This document shows, piece after piece, positions 1 through 7,758 of a DNA stretch of 64,000 bases (position 1 is the stretch's first letter; every line of letters begins with the position of its first letter). The stretch is from Kitasatospora sp. NBC_01250 (GTDB lineage Bacteria > Actinomycetota > Actinomycetes > Streptomycetales > Streptomycetaceae): positions 6,510,001 through 6,574,000 of the forward strand of contig NZ_CP108476.1 in assembly GCF_036226465.1 (NCBI RefSeq), written 5' to 3'. Position numbers and translations under genes: made by a program. The notes beneath the pieces are model-generated. The model worked only from the letters and a program-made list of their open reading frames with translations, had not been told where the DNA came from and made no database searches.

Positions 1-870
1 TCCTTCCTGGTCGACACCCTGGACATCCGTCGCGGCGGGGTCGCCCCGAACATCACCTTCGGCATGGGCCTGCTCGGGCTGCGCCCGGTGCTGGTGGGCG
101 CGGCCGGCGCGGACTTCGAGGAGTACCGGGCCTGGCTGGAGCGGCACAACGTGGACACCGAGTCGGTGCACATCTCGCAGACGCGGCACACCGCCCGCTT
201 CATGTGCACCACGGACGAGGACCACAACCAGATCGCCTCGTTCTACACCGGCGCGATGGCCGAGGCGCGCAACATCGAGCTGAAGCCGGTGGCCGACCGG
301 GTCGGCGGCCTGGACCTGGTGCTGATCGGCGCGGACGACCCGCAGGCGATGATCCGCCACACCCAGGAGTGCCGCACCCGCGGCTACGCCTTCGCCGCCG
401 ACCCCTCGCAGCAGCTGGCCCGGCTGGACGGCGACGACATCCGCGAGATCGTGGACGGCGCCGCCTACCTGTTCACCAACGAGTACGAGGCCGGGCTGAT
501 CGAGTCGAAGACCGGCTGGTCGGCCGCCGACGTGCTGGACCGGGTCGGCATCCGGGTCACCACGCTGGGCAGCAAGGGCGTGCGGATCGACCGCAAGGGC
601 GAGCCGTCGCTGACCGTCGGGTGCGTCCCCGAGCTGAAGAAGGCCGACCCGACCGGCGTCGGTGACGGCTTCCGGGCCGGCTTCCTCGCGGGCCTGTCCT
701 GGGACCTGGGCCTGGAGCGGGCCGCCCAGATCGGCTGTGCGCTGGCCACCCTGGTGATCGAGACCGTCGGCACCCAGGAGTACGAGCTGCGCACCGGCCA
801 CTTCCTGGAGCGCTTCGCCGCCGCCTACGGCGAGGCCGCCGCGGCCGAGGTGCGCGCCAAGCTCGCCTGA
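1..870 (+). CDS. PfkB-family carbohydrate kinase, 5' truncated by window edge
   Basis: The reading frame is open from base 1, so the N-terminus lies outside the window and the ATG at 64 is internal. The visible part is the PfkB/ribokinase fold: an early substrate-binding region with GGVAPNITFGMG and, near the C-terminus, the family signature DPTGVGDGFRAGF (about 649-687), whose GVGD Asp is the expected catalytic base. Family members transfer phosphate from ATP to a sugar or nucleoside hydroxyl in the cytoplasm; adenosine kinase-like and ribokinase-like proteins share this fold. The substrate cannot be told from the sequence. It ends 30 bp before the stop of the convergent cysteine desulfurase gene, with a short GC-rich inverted repeat between them that could terminate both. 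Confidence 0.88.
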   Translation, partial: SFLVDTLDIRRGGVAPNITFGMGLLGLRPVLVGAAGADFEEYRAWLERHNVDTESVHISQTRHTARFMCTTDEDHNQIASFYTGAMAEARNIELKPVADRVGGLDLVLIGADDPQAMIRHTQECRTRGYAFAADPSQQLARLDGDDIREIVDGAAYLFTNEYEAGLIESKTGWSAADVLDRVGIRVTTLGSKGVRIDRKGEPSLTVGCVPELKKADPTGVGDGFRAGFLAGLSWDLGLERAAQIGCALATLVIETVGTQEYELRTGHFLERFAAAYGEAAAAEVRAKLA

Positions 871-899
871 GCTCCACCGGCCGCCGGGCCGGCGGCGGG

Positions 900-2324
900 T
901 CAGCCGACCCGCCGCACCCGGTAGGCGAAGCCCCGGTCCGCCCCGTAGGCGCTGGCCGGGGCTTCGCCTTCGTACGTCTGTTCGCGCATGTCGCACCAGG
1001 CCGGGATGTCGAGCCGGGCGGCCTCGTCGTCGGCCAGCACCACCACCAGGCCGCCGGGCGGCACCTCGCCGATCCGCTTGGCCAGCTCGATCACCGGCAG
1101 CGGGCAGCGCTTGCCCAGTGCGTCGACGACCAGCTCCGCGGGCGCATCGGCGGCCGGCACCGCCAGGTCCAGCCCCAGCGGCGCCCGTACGGCGGCGACC
1201 ACCTCGGGCAGCACCGCGAGGAAGCGGTCCACCTGGGCCCCGGTCGTCCCGGTCGGCAGCGAGAGGCGCACGTTGCCCTCGGTCAGCACGCCCATCGCGG
1301 CCAGCACGTGACTGGGGGTCAAGGTGCTGGAGGTGCAGGAGGAACCCGAGGAGACCGCGATGCCCGCCCGGTCCAGCTCGGTCAGCAGCACCTCGCCGTC
1401 CACGTAGAGGCAGGAGAAGGTGACCAGGTGCGGCAGCCGGCGCACCGGATCGCCGACCACCTCGACCTCCGGCACCAGCTGCGGCACCCGGGTCCTGATC
1501 CGCTCCACCAGCGCGTGCAGCCGGTCGTTCTCGGCCGCGGCCTCGGCCCGCACCGCGCGCAGCGCGGCGGCGGCCGCCACGATGGCCGGCACGTTGACGT
1601 AGCCCGGCACCCGTCCGCTCTCCCGCTCGTCGGCGGGCAGTGCGGAGCGGAACCTGACGCCCTTGCGCACCGCGAGCACCCCGACCCCGGCCGGGCCGCC
1701 CCACTTGTGCGCGCTGGCCGTCAGCAGCGACCAGCCCGCGGGCGCCGGGAGCCGCCCGATGCTCTGCGCGGCGTCCACCAGCAGCGGCACCTCGCCGGGC
1801 GAGGCGCGCAGCAGTTCGGCCACCTCGGCCACCGGCTGCACCGTGCCGACCTCGTGGTTGGCCGACTGCAGCACCGCCAGCGCGGTGTCCGGCCGCACCG
1901 CGGCGGCGAAGCGATCGGCGGCCACCCGCCCGCCGCGGTCCACCGGGACCACCGAGACCTCGCCGCCCTCGGCCGCGTGGCCCTCGGCGGTGTGCAGCAC
2001 GCTGGAGTGCTCCACGGCCGAGTGCACCAGGTGACGGCCTGTCCGGCGCCGCCCGCGCAGCGCGCCGAGCATGCCCAGCTGCACCGCCTGGGTCCCGCTG
2101 CCGGTGAAGGAGACCTCGTCGGGGCGGGCGCCGATCAGCTCGGCCACCGTCTCCCGGGCCGCGTCCAGCAGCAGCCGGGCCTGCCGGCCCGAGCGGTAGA
2201 GCCGGGCCGGATCGCCCCAGCCCTCGTCCAGCGCGGCGGTCAGCGCCTGCCGGGCCACGGGGTGCAGCGGGGCGGTGGAGGCCACATCGAAATACAGGGG
2301 CTCGGTGGACGGCATGCCCGACAC
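900..2324 (-). CDS. Cysteine desulfurase (class V aminotransferase) fused to a C-terminal TusA domain
   Basis: Residues about 1-385 form an IscS/NifS-type PLP enzyme that removes sulfur from cysteine as a persulfide. The PLP lysine is K207 in SAHKWGG, and the mobile-loop cysteine is C330 in SSGSSCTSS. Residues about 395-474 form a TusA/SirA-like sulfur carrier with the motif CPLP (C407). The fusion suggests persulfide is passed within one chain to the TusA cysteine for tRNA thiolation, molybdopterin or another sulfur pathway; that is inference. At 474 residues it is longer than plain IscS (about 390-400) because of the fusion. The start used is GTG at 2324; an in-frame ATG at 2315 is equally plausible. 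It is divergent from ctaC across about 340 bp. Confidence 0.9.
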   Translation of the reverse strand: MSGMPSTEPLYFDVASTAPLHPVARQALTAALDEGWGDPARLYRSGRQARLLLDAARETVAELIGARPDEVSFTGSGTQAVQLGMLGALRGRRRTGRHLVHSAVEHSSVLHTAEGHAAEGGEVSVVPVDRGGRVAADRFAAAVRPDTALAVLQSANHEVGTVQPVAEVAELLRASPGEVPLLVDAAQSIGRLPAPAGWSLLTASAHKWGGPAGVGVLAVRKGVRFRSALPADERESGRVPGYVNVPAIVAAAAALRAVRAEAAAENDRLHALVERIRTRVPQLVPEVEVVGDPVRRLPHLVTFSCLYVDGEVLLTELDRAGIAVSSGSSCTSSTLTPSHVLAAMGVLTEGNVRLSLPTGTTGAQVDRFLAVLPEVVAAVRAPLGLDLAVPAADAPAELVVDALGKRCPLPVIELAKRIGEVPPGGLVVVLADDEAARLDIPAWCDMREQTYEGEAPASAYGADRGFAYRVRRVG

Positions 2325-2666
2325 CGTACCGGGGCCTCACACCCCGTCAGCCGATCACCCCGCGGGGCGGCATTTTGTCCGCTTCGTCCGCGCCCGACGG
2401 ACCGTCACCCGGTCGTCGTATGGCCGCCCCCCGATCGGGTGTACGGAGCCCGAAAGTCCACCATGACCTGCGAATCCACGCCTGCCGGGGCTGATCGGGT
2501 AGCGGGGCGGCGCGTTACCGGGACCTGCTCGTCAGGTCCGCATAAGGCTGGAGTAGGGTTTGGCCCGCATAAGCATTCAAACCGTGCCCGTGGACGGGTC
2601 GCCGGGGAGGCTCACAGTACTCCCGGGGGCGGCGCGATCGCGGGCGAGACTTCGGGAAGGCGCTAC
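2325..2666. promoter_or_regulatory. Intergenic region between divergent cysteine desulfurase and ctaC
   Basis: This 342-bp stretch holds no convincing gene and must carry the promoters of both divergent units. The nonamer CCGCATAAG occurs twice in direct orientation (2538-2546 and 2565-2573, 27 bp apart), on either side of a TAGGGT (2554-2559) that resembles a Streptomyces -10 element. No good -35 is visible upstream of it. The repeats could be a regulator site for the oxidase operon, but this is only suggestive. Confidence 0.35.
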
Positions 2667-3521
2667 GTGAGTCCCAACGGCTCCGACCGCTCGCCGCGGC
2701 GCACGATGCGGCGGAAGCTGCCTCAGGCGCTGGCACTGGGCCTCGTCATCGCGACCGCTACCGGCTGCTCGGCCAATGACCTGCCCAGGCTTGGCCTCCC
2801 CAGCCCTGTGACCACGACTGGACACCTCGTCCTTCAGATGTGGCAGGGGTCCTGGATCGCGGCGCTGGTGGTCGGCGTACTGATGTGGGGTCTGATCATC
2901 TGGAGTGTGATCTTCCACCGCCGCAGCCGCACCGGCATCGAGATCCCTCCGCAGACCCGGTACAACGTGCCCATCGAGGCGCTCTACACCGCGGTCCCCA
3001 TCGTTATCGTCTCGGTCCTCTTCTACTTCGTCGCGCGCGACGAGGCGAAGCTGACCCAGGTCTCCGCCAAGCCGCAGCACTACGTCAACGTGGTGGGCTT
3101 CCAGTGGAGCTGGGCGTTCAACTACGAGAACACCGAGACCCCGGACCCGACCAGCCAGACCGCCGCGTACGACGTGGGCACCCCCAGCCAGATCCCGACG
3201 CTGTGGCTGCCGGTCGACGAGTCGGTCCAGTTCCGGTTGACCTCCCGTGACGTGATCCACGACTTCTGGCCCGTCAACTTCATGATGAAGATGGACGTCG
3301 TGCCGGGCGTGGTGAACAAGTTCGAGGTCACGCCCACCGTCATCGGCGAGTACGACGGCAAGTGTGCGGAACTCTGCGGTGTGGACCACTCCCGGATGCT
3401 CTTCAAGGTGAAGGTCGTCAGCCATGACGACTACGTGAAGCACCTGCAGCAGCTGCGGGCCAGCGGCCAGGCCGGCGCGGTGCCTTCGGGCATCACGAGC
3501 ATGGGAAGTGAAACGAAGTGA
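2667..3521 (+). CDS. ctaC: Cytochrome c oxidase subunit II (aa3 type)
   Basis: Subunit II of the aa3 terminal oxidase carries the CuA centre that accepts electrons from the bcc complex. The GTG start at 2667 is chosen for the GGAAGG ribosome site 6 bp upstream; a longer open frame upstream is spurious. The N-terminus is a lipoprotein signal with lipobox ATGC, so the mature protein should be lipid-anchored. Two transmembrane helices follow (around WIAALVVGVLMWG and ALYTAVPIVIVSVLF). The extracellular cupredoxin domain has the CuA ligands H in HDFWPVNF and the cluster CAELCGVDHSRM, both complete. Length 284 aa. The stop overlaps the ctaD start in GTGA, indicating translational coupling in a ctaC-ctaD-ctaF operon. 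Confidence 0.96.
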   Translation: MSPNGSDRSPRRTMRRKLPQALALGLVIATATGCSANDLPRLGLPSPVTTTGHLVLQMWQGSWIAALVVGVLMWGLIIWSVIFHRRSRTGIEIPPQTRYNVPIEALYTAVPIVIVSVLFYFVARDEAKLTQVSAKPQHYVNVVGFQWSWAFNYENTETPDPTSQTAAYDVGTPSQIPTLWLPVDESVQFRLTSRDVIHDFWPVNFMMKMDVVPGVVNKFEVTPTVIGEYDGKCAELCGVDHSRMLFKVKVVSHDDYVKHLQQLRASGQAGAVPSGITSMGSETK

Positions 3522-5299
3522 CGATCCTCAACGAACCCGCCGCGGCCGGCGGGGCACCTGGGGGCACCGCCAGGGCCGGCGCGGCCCCGCGCACCCGCAA
3601 GCCGGGCGCCACCATCATCAAGTGGCTGACCACCACCGACCACAAGACGATCGGGACGCTGTACCTCGGTACCTCGTTCGCGTTCTTCCTGATCGGTGGC
3701 ATCCTGGCGCTCGTCATGCGCGCCCAGCTGGCGCAGCCGGACGGCAAGATCCTGTCGAACGAGCAGTTCAACCAGGCGTTCACGATGCACGGCACGATCA
3801 TGCTGCTGATGTTCGCGACGCCGCTGTTCGCCGGTTTCACCAACTGGATCATGCCGCTGCAGATCGGCGCACCGGACGTCGCCTTCCCGCGACTGAACAT
3901 GTTCGCCTACTGGCTGTACCTGTTCGGCTCGACCATCGCGGTCGGCGGCTTCCTCACCCCGCAGGGCGCGGCCGACTTCGGTTGGTTCGCCTACTCGCCG
4001 CTGTCGGACGCGGTCCGCTCGCCGGGCGTCGGCGCCGACATGTGGATCATGGGTCTGGCCTTCTCCGGCTTCGGCACCATCCTCGGCGCGGTCAACTTCA
4101 TCACCACCGTCATCTGCATGCGCGCCCCTGGCATGACGATGTTCCGGATGTCCATCTTCGTGTGGAACGTCCTGCTCACCTCGGTGCTGGTGCTGCTGGC
4201 CTTCCCGGTGCTCGCCGCCGCGCTCTTCGCGCTGGAAGTCGACCGTAAATTCGGGGCACATATCTTCGACCCGAACAACGGTGGAGCACTGCTCTGGCAA
4301 CACCTCTTCTGGTTCTTCGGCCACCCAGAGGTGTACATCATCGCGCTGCCGTTCTTCGGCATCATCTCGGAGATCATCCCGGTCTTCTCCCGCAAGCCGA
4401 TGTTCGGCTACTCGGGTCTGATCGCGGCCACCATCGGCATCGCCGGTCTCTCCGTGACGGTGTGGGCCCACCACATGTACGTCACCGGGCAGGTCCTGCT
4501 GCCGTTCTTCTCCTTCATGACCTTCCTGATCGCGGTCCCCACCGGTGTGAAGTTCTTCAACTGGGTCGGCACCATGTGGAAGGGCTCGCTGAGCTTCGAG
4601 ACCCCGATGCTCTGGACGGTCGGCTTCCTGGTCACCTTCCTCTTCGGCGGTCTGACCGGTGTGCTGCTCGCCTCCCCGCCGATCGACTTCCACGTCTCGG
4701 ACTCGTACTTCGTCGTCGCCCACTTCCACTACGTGGTCTTCGGCACCGTCGTCTTCGCGATGTTCGCCGGCTTCCACTTCTGGTGGCCGAAGATGACCGG
4801 CAAGATGCTGGACGAGCGCCTCGGCAAGATCACCTTCTGGACGCTGTTCATCGGCTTCCACACCACCTTCCTGGTGCAGCACTGGCTGGGTGCCGAGGGC
4901 ATGCCGCGTCGCTACGCCACCTACCTGGCGTCGGACGGCTTCACCACGCTGAACGTGGTCTCGTCCATCGGCTCCTTCCTGCTGGGCATGTCGATCCTGC
5001 CGTTCCTCTACAACGTCTGGAAGACCGCCAAGTACGGCGAGAAGGTCGAGGTCGACGACCCGTGGGGTTACGGCCGCTCGCTGGAGTGGGCCACCTCGTG
5101 CCCGCCGCCGCGGCACAACTTCCTCACCCTGCCGCGGATCCGCTCCGAATCCCCGGCGTTCGACCTGCACCACCCGGACATCGCCGCGCTCGACTACCTG
5201 GAGCTGCACGGCCACCTGGCCAAGCACCTGGAGGGCGTCGTCCCGGCCGAGTACGACAACCCGCAGCTGAGCAAGGGCAAGAAGGAGGGCGACGCCTGA
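3518..5299 (+). CDS. ctaD: Cytochrome c oxidase subunit I
   Basis: Catalytic subunit of the aa3 oxidase: it binds heme a and the heme a3-CuB centre, reduces O2 to water and pumps protons. The 593-aa protein has the typical twelve hydrophobic segments. The CuB signature GHPEVY (His about residue 269, cross-linked to Tyr in known oxidases) and the downstream HH pair in WAHHMYVTG are present, as is the VVAHFHYV segment containing the heme ligands. It starts with GTG at 3518 overlapping the ctaC stop by four bases, and its stop overlaps the ctaF start by one base (TGATG). The C-terminal 60 residues are hydrophilic, as in actinobacterial homologues. Confidence 0.97.
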   Translation: MTILNEPAAAGGAPGGTARAGAAPRTRKPGATIIKWLTTTDHKTIGTLYLGTSFAFFLIGGILALVMRAQLAQPDGKILSNEQFNQAFTMHGTIMLLMFATPLFAGFTNWIMPLQIGAPDVAFPRLNMFAYWLYLFGSTIAVGGFLTPQGAADFGWFAYSPLSDAVRSPGVGADMWIMGLAFSGFGTILGAVNFITTVICMRAPGMTMFRMSIFVWNVLLTSVLVLLAFPVLAAALFALEVDRKFGAHIFDPNNGGALLWQHLFWFFGHPEVYIIALPFFGIISEIIPVFSRKPMFGYSGLIAATIGIAGLSVTVWAHHMYVTGQVLLPFFSFMTFLIAVPTGVKFFNWVGTMWKGSLSFETPMLWTVGFLVTFLFGGLTGVLLASPPIDFHVSDSYFVVAHFHYVVFGTVVFAMFAGFHFWWPKMTGKMLDERLGKITFWTLFIGFHTTFLVQHWLGAEGMPRRYATYLASDGFTTLNVVSSIGSFLLGMSILPFLYNVWKTAKYGEKVEVDDPWGYGRSLEWATSCPPPRHNFLTLPRIRSESPAFDLHHPDIAALDYLELHGHLAKHLEGVVPAEYDNPQLSKGKKEGDA

Positions 5300-5715
5300 T
5301 GAAGGAGCAGGGCAAGATCTTCGCGGGCTTCGCCGCCTTCATTCTGATCATGGCAGTGGTCTACGGCGTGTGGACCACGCACAGCTCCCACGGCACGGAG
5401 GCGGCCGGTACCACCGCGCTCTTCCTGGCCTTCGGCCTGTGCGCCTTCATCGCCTTCTACCTGGGCTTCACCGCCCGCCGGGTGGACCTGGGCGCCGGTG
5501 ACAACCCCGAGGCCGAGGTCTCGGACGACGCCGGTGAGATGGGCTTCTTCGCCCCGCACAGCTGGCAGCCGCTGTCGCTGGCCATCGGTGGCGCGCTCGC
5601 GTTCTGCGGCGTCATCTTCGGCTGGTGGCTGATGTTCTGGGCCGCTCCGATGATCATGATCGGCCTGTTCGGCTGGGTCTTCGAGTTCTACCGCGGCGAG
5701 AACCAGAACCAGTAG
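5299..5715 (+). CDS. ctaF: Cytochrome c oxidase subunit IV
   Basis: Small actinobacterial-type oxidase subunit (138 aa) found in the bcc-aa3 supercomplex. Four hydrophobic segments are visible (GFAAFILIMAVVYGV, ALFLAFGLCAFIAFYLGF, and two near the C-terminus), followed by the WVFEFYRGE end typical of this family. The ATG overlaps the ctaD stop as TGATG, so it is translated from the same message. It is the last gene of the operon; a strong hairpin terminator follows about 20 bp downstream. Confidence 0.93.
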   Translation: MKEQGKIFAGFAAFILIMAVVYGVWTTHSSHGTEAAGTTALFLAFGLCAFIAFYLGFTARRVDLGAGDNPEAEVSDDAGEMGFFAPHSWQPLSLAIGGALAFCGVIFGWWLMFWAAPMIMIGLFGWVFEFYRGENQNQ

Positions 5716-5736
5716 GTTCCAGGTCTCGGCACGCAC

Positions 5737-5770
5737 ACGGCGGGCTCCCTCCTCGGAGGGGGCCCGCCGT
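5737..5770 (+). terminator. Terminator of ctaCDF
   Basis: A GC-rich inverted repeat (ACGGCGGGC arm at 5737, GCCCGCCGT arm ending 5770) with an inner CTCC/GGAG pairing and a short TCGG loop, followed by TTCGTTTCG. It lies directly after ctaF and before the next promoter. Confidence 0.75.
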
Positions 5771-5923
5771 TTCGTTTCGCGCCCGGGGCGACCGGGCGCC
5801 TCTTCTGTTGGTCCGGGCGGGTGCTGCCGTCACCCGCCCGGGCTCAGTGGGGTGCGGGCGGGCCGTTCAGATGCGGTGATGTTCCTACCATCTGATGCAT
5901 CATCCGAACCCCAGGAGGCTCCG

Positions 5924-7219
5924 GTGGCCCGCAGATGCGCGGTAGGGGGGCAGAGCCCGAAGGTCAGGTTCGCTGGCCGGGCAGCCCTCTGGTTGTTGGC
6001 CGTCACCCCCCTGGTGCTCGGCCCGCTCACGGCCTGTTCGGCCGGCGGCTCGGCGAGCAGCGGCGGCCCGCCGCGGGTGGTCGACGCCGCCCACCTGGTG
6101 CACAGCTCGGCCGGGGCGGGTGCCGAACCCGGCAAGCCGTTCACGGTCAGCGCGGACAGCGGCGACCGGGTCACCGACGTCACGCTCAGCGGCCCGGACG
6201 GGCGCGTGCTGGCCGGGAGCCTGGACCCCGACGGGCGCACCTGGCACAGCGCCACCCCGCTGGCGCCCGCCACCCACTACACGGCACGGATCGCCGCCGT
6301 GGACGCGGAGGGCGGCCGGGGCGAGACCACCCAGGACTTCACCACCAAGCCCGCCGACCGGCTGCTCAACGCGACCCTGGGCCCCGACCTCGGCCGGCAG
6401 GTCTACGGCGTCGGCGAGCCGCTCACGGTGAAGCTCTCCGAGGAGGTCAAGGACCCGGCCGCCCGGCGGCAGGTGGAGAGCGCGCTCACCGTGGTCTCCG
6501 AACCGGCGGTGACCGGCGGCTGGTACTGGGTCGACGGCAAGAACCTGCACTTCCGGCCGAAGGACTACTGGCCGGCCAACACCAAGGTCAAGCTGACCTA
6601 CGACGCCGACGGCCGGCAGATCGACGGCGGGCTGTACGGCGGCCCCACCGCCAGCGTCTCGTTCAGCACCGGCGACCGGGTGGAGGCGGTGGTCGACGCG
6701 GCCAGCGACGAGCTCACCTTCAAGCGCAACGGCGAGGTGGTCAACACCATCCCGGTGACCACCGGCAAGCCGGGCTTCGACACCCGCAACGGCATCAAGG
6801 TGGTGCTCGGCCAGGAGCGGGAGGTGCAGATGAGCAGCGAGACCATCGGCATCGCCAAGGGCAGCAGCGAGGCCTACGACCTCAAGGTCGAGTGGGCCAC
6901 CCGGGTGACCTGGAGCGGGGAGTACGTGCACGCGGCGCCCTGGTCGGTGGCCTCGCAGGGCGTGGAGAACGTCAGCCACGGCTGCACCGGCATGAGTACC
7001 GACAACGCCAGGTGGTTCTACAACCAGGTCCGGGTGGGCGACATCGTCGAGGTGGTCAACAGCAGGGGCCACGACATGGAGCCGTTCGGCAACGGCTTCG
7101 GCGACTGGAACCTGAGCTGGGACGACTGGCTCAAGGGCAGTGCGATGGGCCGGCCGCTGAACACCGTGGCCACGCCCCCGGTACCGAAGGCGGCGGCCAC
7201 CCTGCGCCCGCAGGTCTGA
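5924..7219 (+). CDS. L,D-transpeptidase lipoprotein (YkuD catalytic domain)
   Basis: Predicted lipid-anchored enzyme that makes 3-3 cross-links in peptidoglycan. The GTG at 5924 is chosen because AGGAGG lies 7 bp upstream. The N-terminus is a signal peptide ending in lipobox LTAC. Two Ig-like domains (about residues 60-160 and 160-270, with repeated GRxL/PxxxY features as in mycobacterial LdtMt2) precede the YkuD domain. The catalytic motif is SHGCTGMS, with the nucleophile Cys intact, and a second conserved His (YVHAAPW) lies upstream. 431 aa. It is monocistronic between the ctaF terminator and a convergent GntR gene 24 bp away. A perfect 10-bp palindrome TGATGCATCA (5893-5902) sits just upstream of the ribosome site and may be an operator. 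Confidence 0.93.
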   Translation: MARRCAVGGQSPKVRFAGRAALWLLAVTPLVLGPLTACSAGGSASSGGPPRVVDAAHLVHSSAGAGAEPGKPFTVSADSGDRVTDVTLSGPDGRVLAGSLDPDGRTWHSATPLAPATHYTARIAAVDAEGGRGETTQDFTTKPADRLLNATLGPDLGRQVYGVGEPLTVKLSEEVKDPAARRQVESALTVVSEPAVTGGWYWVDGKNLHFRPKDYWPANTKVKLTYDADGRQIDGGLYGGPTASVSFSTGDRVEAVVDAASDELTFKRNGEVVNTIPVTTGKPGFDTRNGIKVVLGQEREVQMSSETIGIAKGSSEAYDLKVEWATRVTWSGEYVHAAPWSVASQGVENVSHGCTGMSTDNARWFYNQVRVGDIVEVVNSRGHDMEPFGNGFGDWNLSWDDWLKGSAMGRPLNTVATPPVPKAAATLRPQV

Positions 7220-7243
7220 GCCGCCGGCGTCCCCCGGGGCGGG

Positions 7244-7630
7244 TCAGGACGACCCGGACGGCGATGCCCCGTAGACGAGGTCCAGCGCGCCGTACACGGC
7301 CGCCTGGGCCTCGTCCCGCGTGACGCCCAGGCGGTGGGCCCGGGCGGCGTACTCGGTGGCGGCGTCGGCGGCCAGCCGGTGCGCGGTGTCCCCGGTGGCG
7401 GCCACCAGGGTGCCGCGGCGGCCGTGCGTCTCCACCACGCCGTCCGCCTCCAGCTCCCGGTACGCGCGCGCCACCGTGTTGGCGGCCAGCCCCAGCTGCT
7501 CGGCCAGCGCGCGCACGGTGGGCAGCCGCAGCCCGGCCGCCAGCACACCGGTCCTGGCCTGCTCGGCGATCTGCGCGCGCAGCTGCTCGTAGGGCGGTGT
7601 GGCGACGGCGTGGTCGATGCTCACCTGCAC
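7244..7630 (-). CDS. GntR-family transcriptional regulator, YtrA type
   Basis: Short (128 aa) one-domain GntR regulator. The winged helix-turn-helix spans about residues 10-75 (PPYEQLRAQIA, LPTVRALAEQLGLAANTVARAYRELE), followed by a short C-terminal helical region rather than a large effector domain, as in the YtrA subfamily. The GTG at 7630 is preferred because GAGGAGA precedes it by about 9 bp. YtrA regulators normally sit beside ABC transporter genes; none is adjacent here, so the gene is an orphan and its target is unknown. It converges with the L,D-transpeptidase gene and lies downstream of the qcrB terminator. Confidence 0.85.
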   Translation of the reverse strand: MQVSIDHAVATPPYEQLRAQIAEQARTGVLAAGLRLPTVRALAEQLGLAANTVARAYRELEADGVVETHGRRGTLVAATGDTAHRLAADAATEYAARAHRLGVTRDEAQAAVYGALDLVYGASPSGSS

Positions 7631-7694
7631 GGGGCGGGTCTCCTCGGTTCTCCTGGGCTGATGGTGCGTCACCCATTGTGCCGCCCCCACGCCA

Positions 7695-7727
7695 AGGGCC
7701 CCGACCGGCAGTGCCGGACGGGGCCCT
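7695..7727 (-). terminator. Terminator after qcrB
   Basis: Inverted repeat with outer arms AGGGCCCCG (7695-7703) and CGGGGCCCT (7719-7727) plus an inner CCGGCA/TGCCGG pairing. It lies 30 bp beyond the qcrB stop, at the end of the ctaE-qcrCAB operon. Confidence 0.7.
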
Positions 7728-7758
7728 CAGGTGGCTGACGCGTTGTCAGAGCAGGGGA

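Noticed and set aside
1308..2666. Long plus-strand frame running into ctaC (737 codons in all)
   Set aside because: It is antisense to the cysteine desulfurase gene and has no family motifs before the CtaC lipoprotein signal; the real ctaC start is GTG 2667 with a ribosome site.
3431..5227. 598-codon minus-strand frame across ctaD
   Set aside because: Its product is charged low-complexity sequence, the mirror of a real membrane protein gene; typical high-GC shadow.
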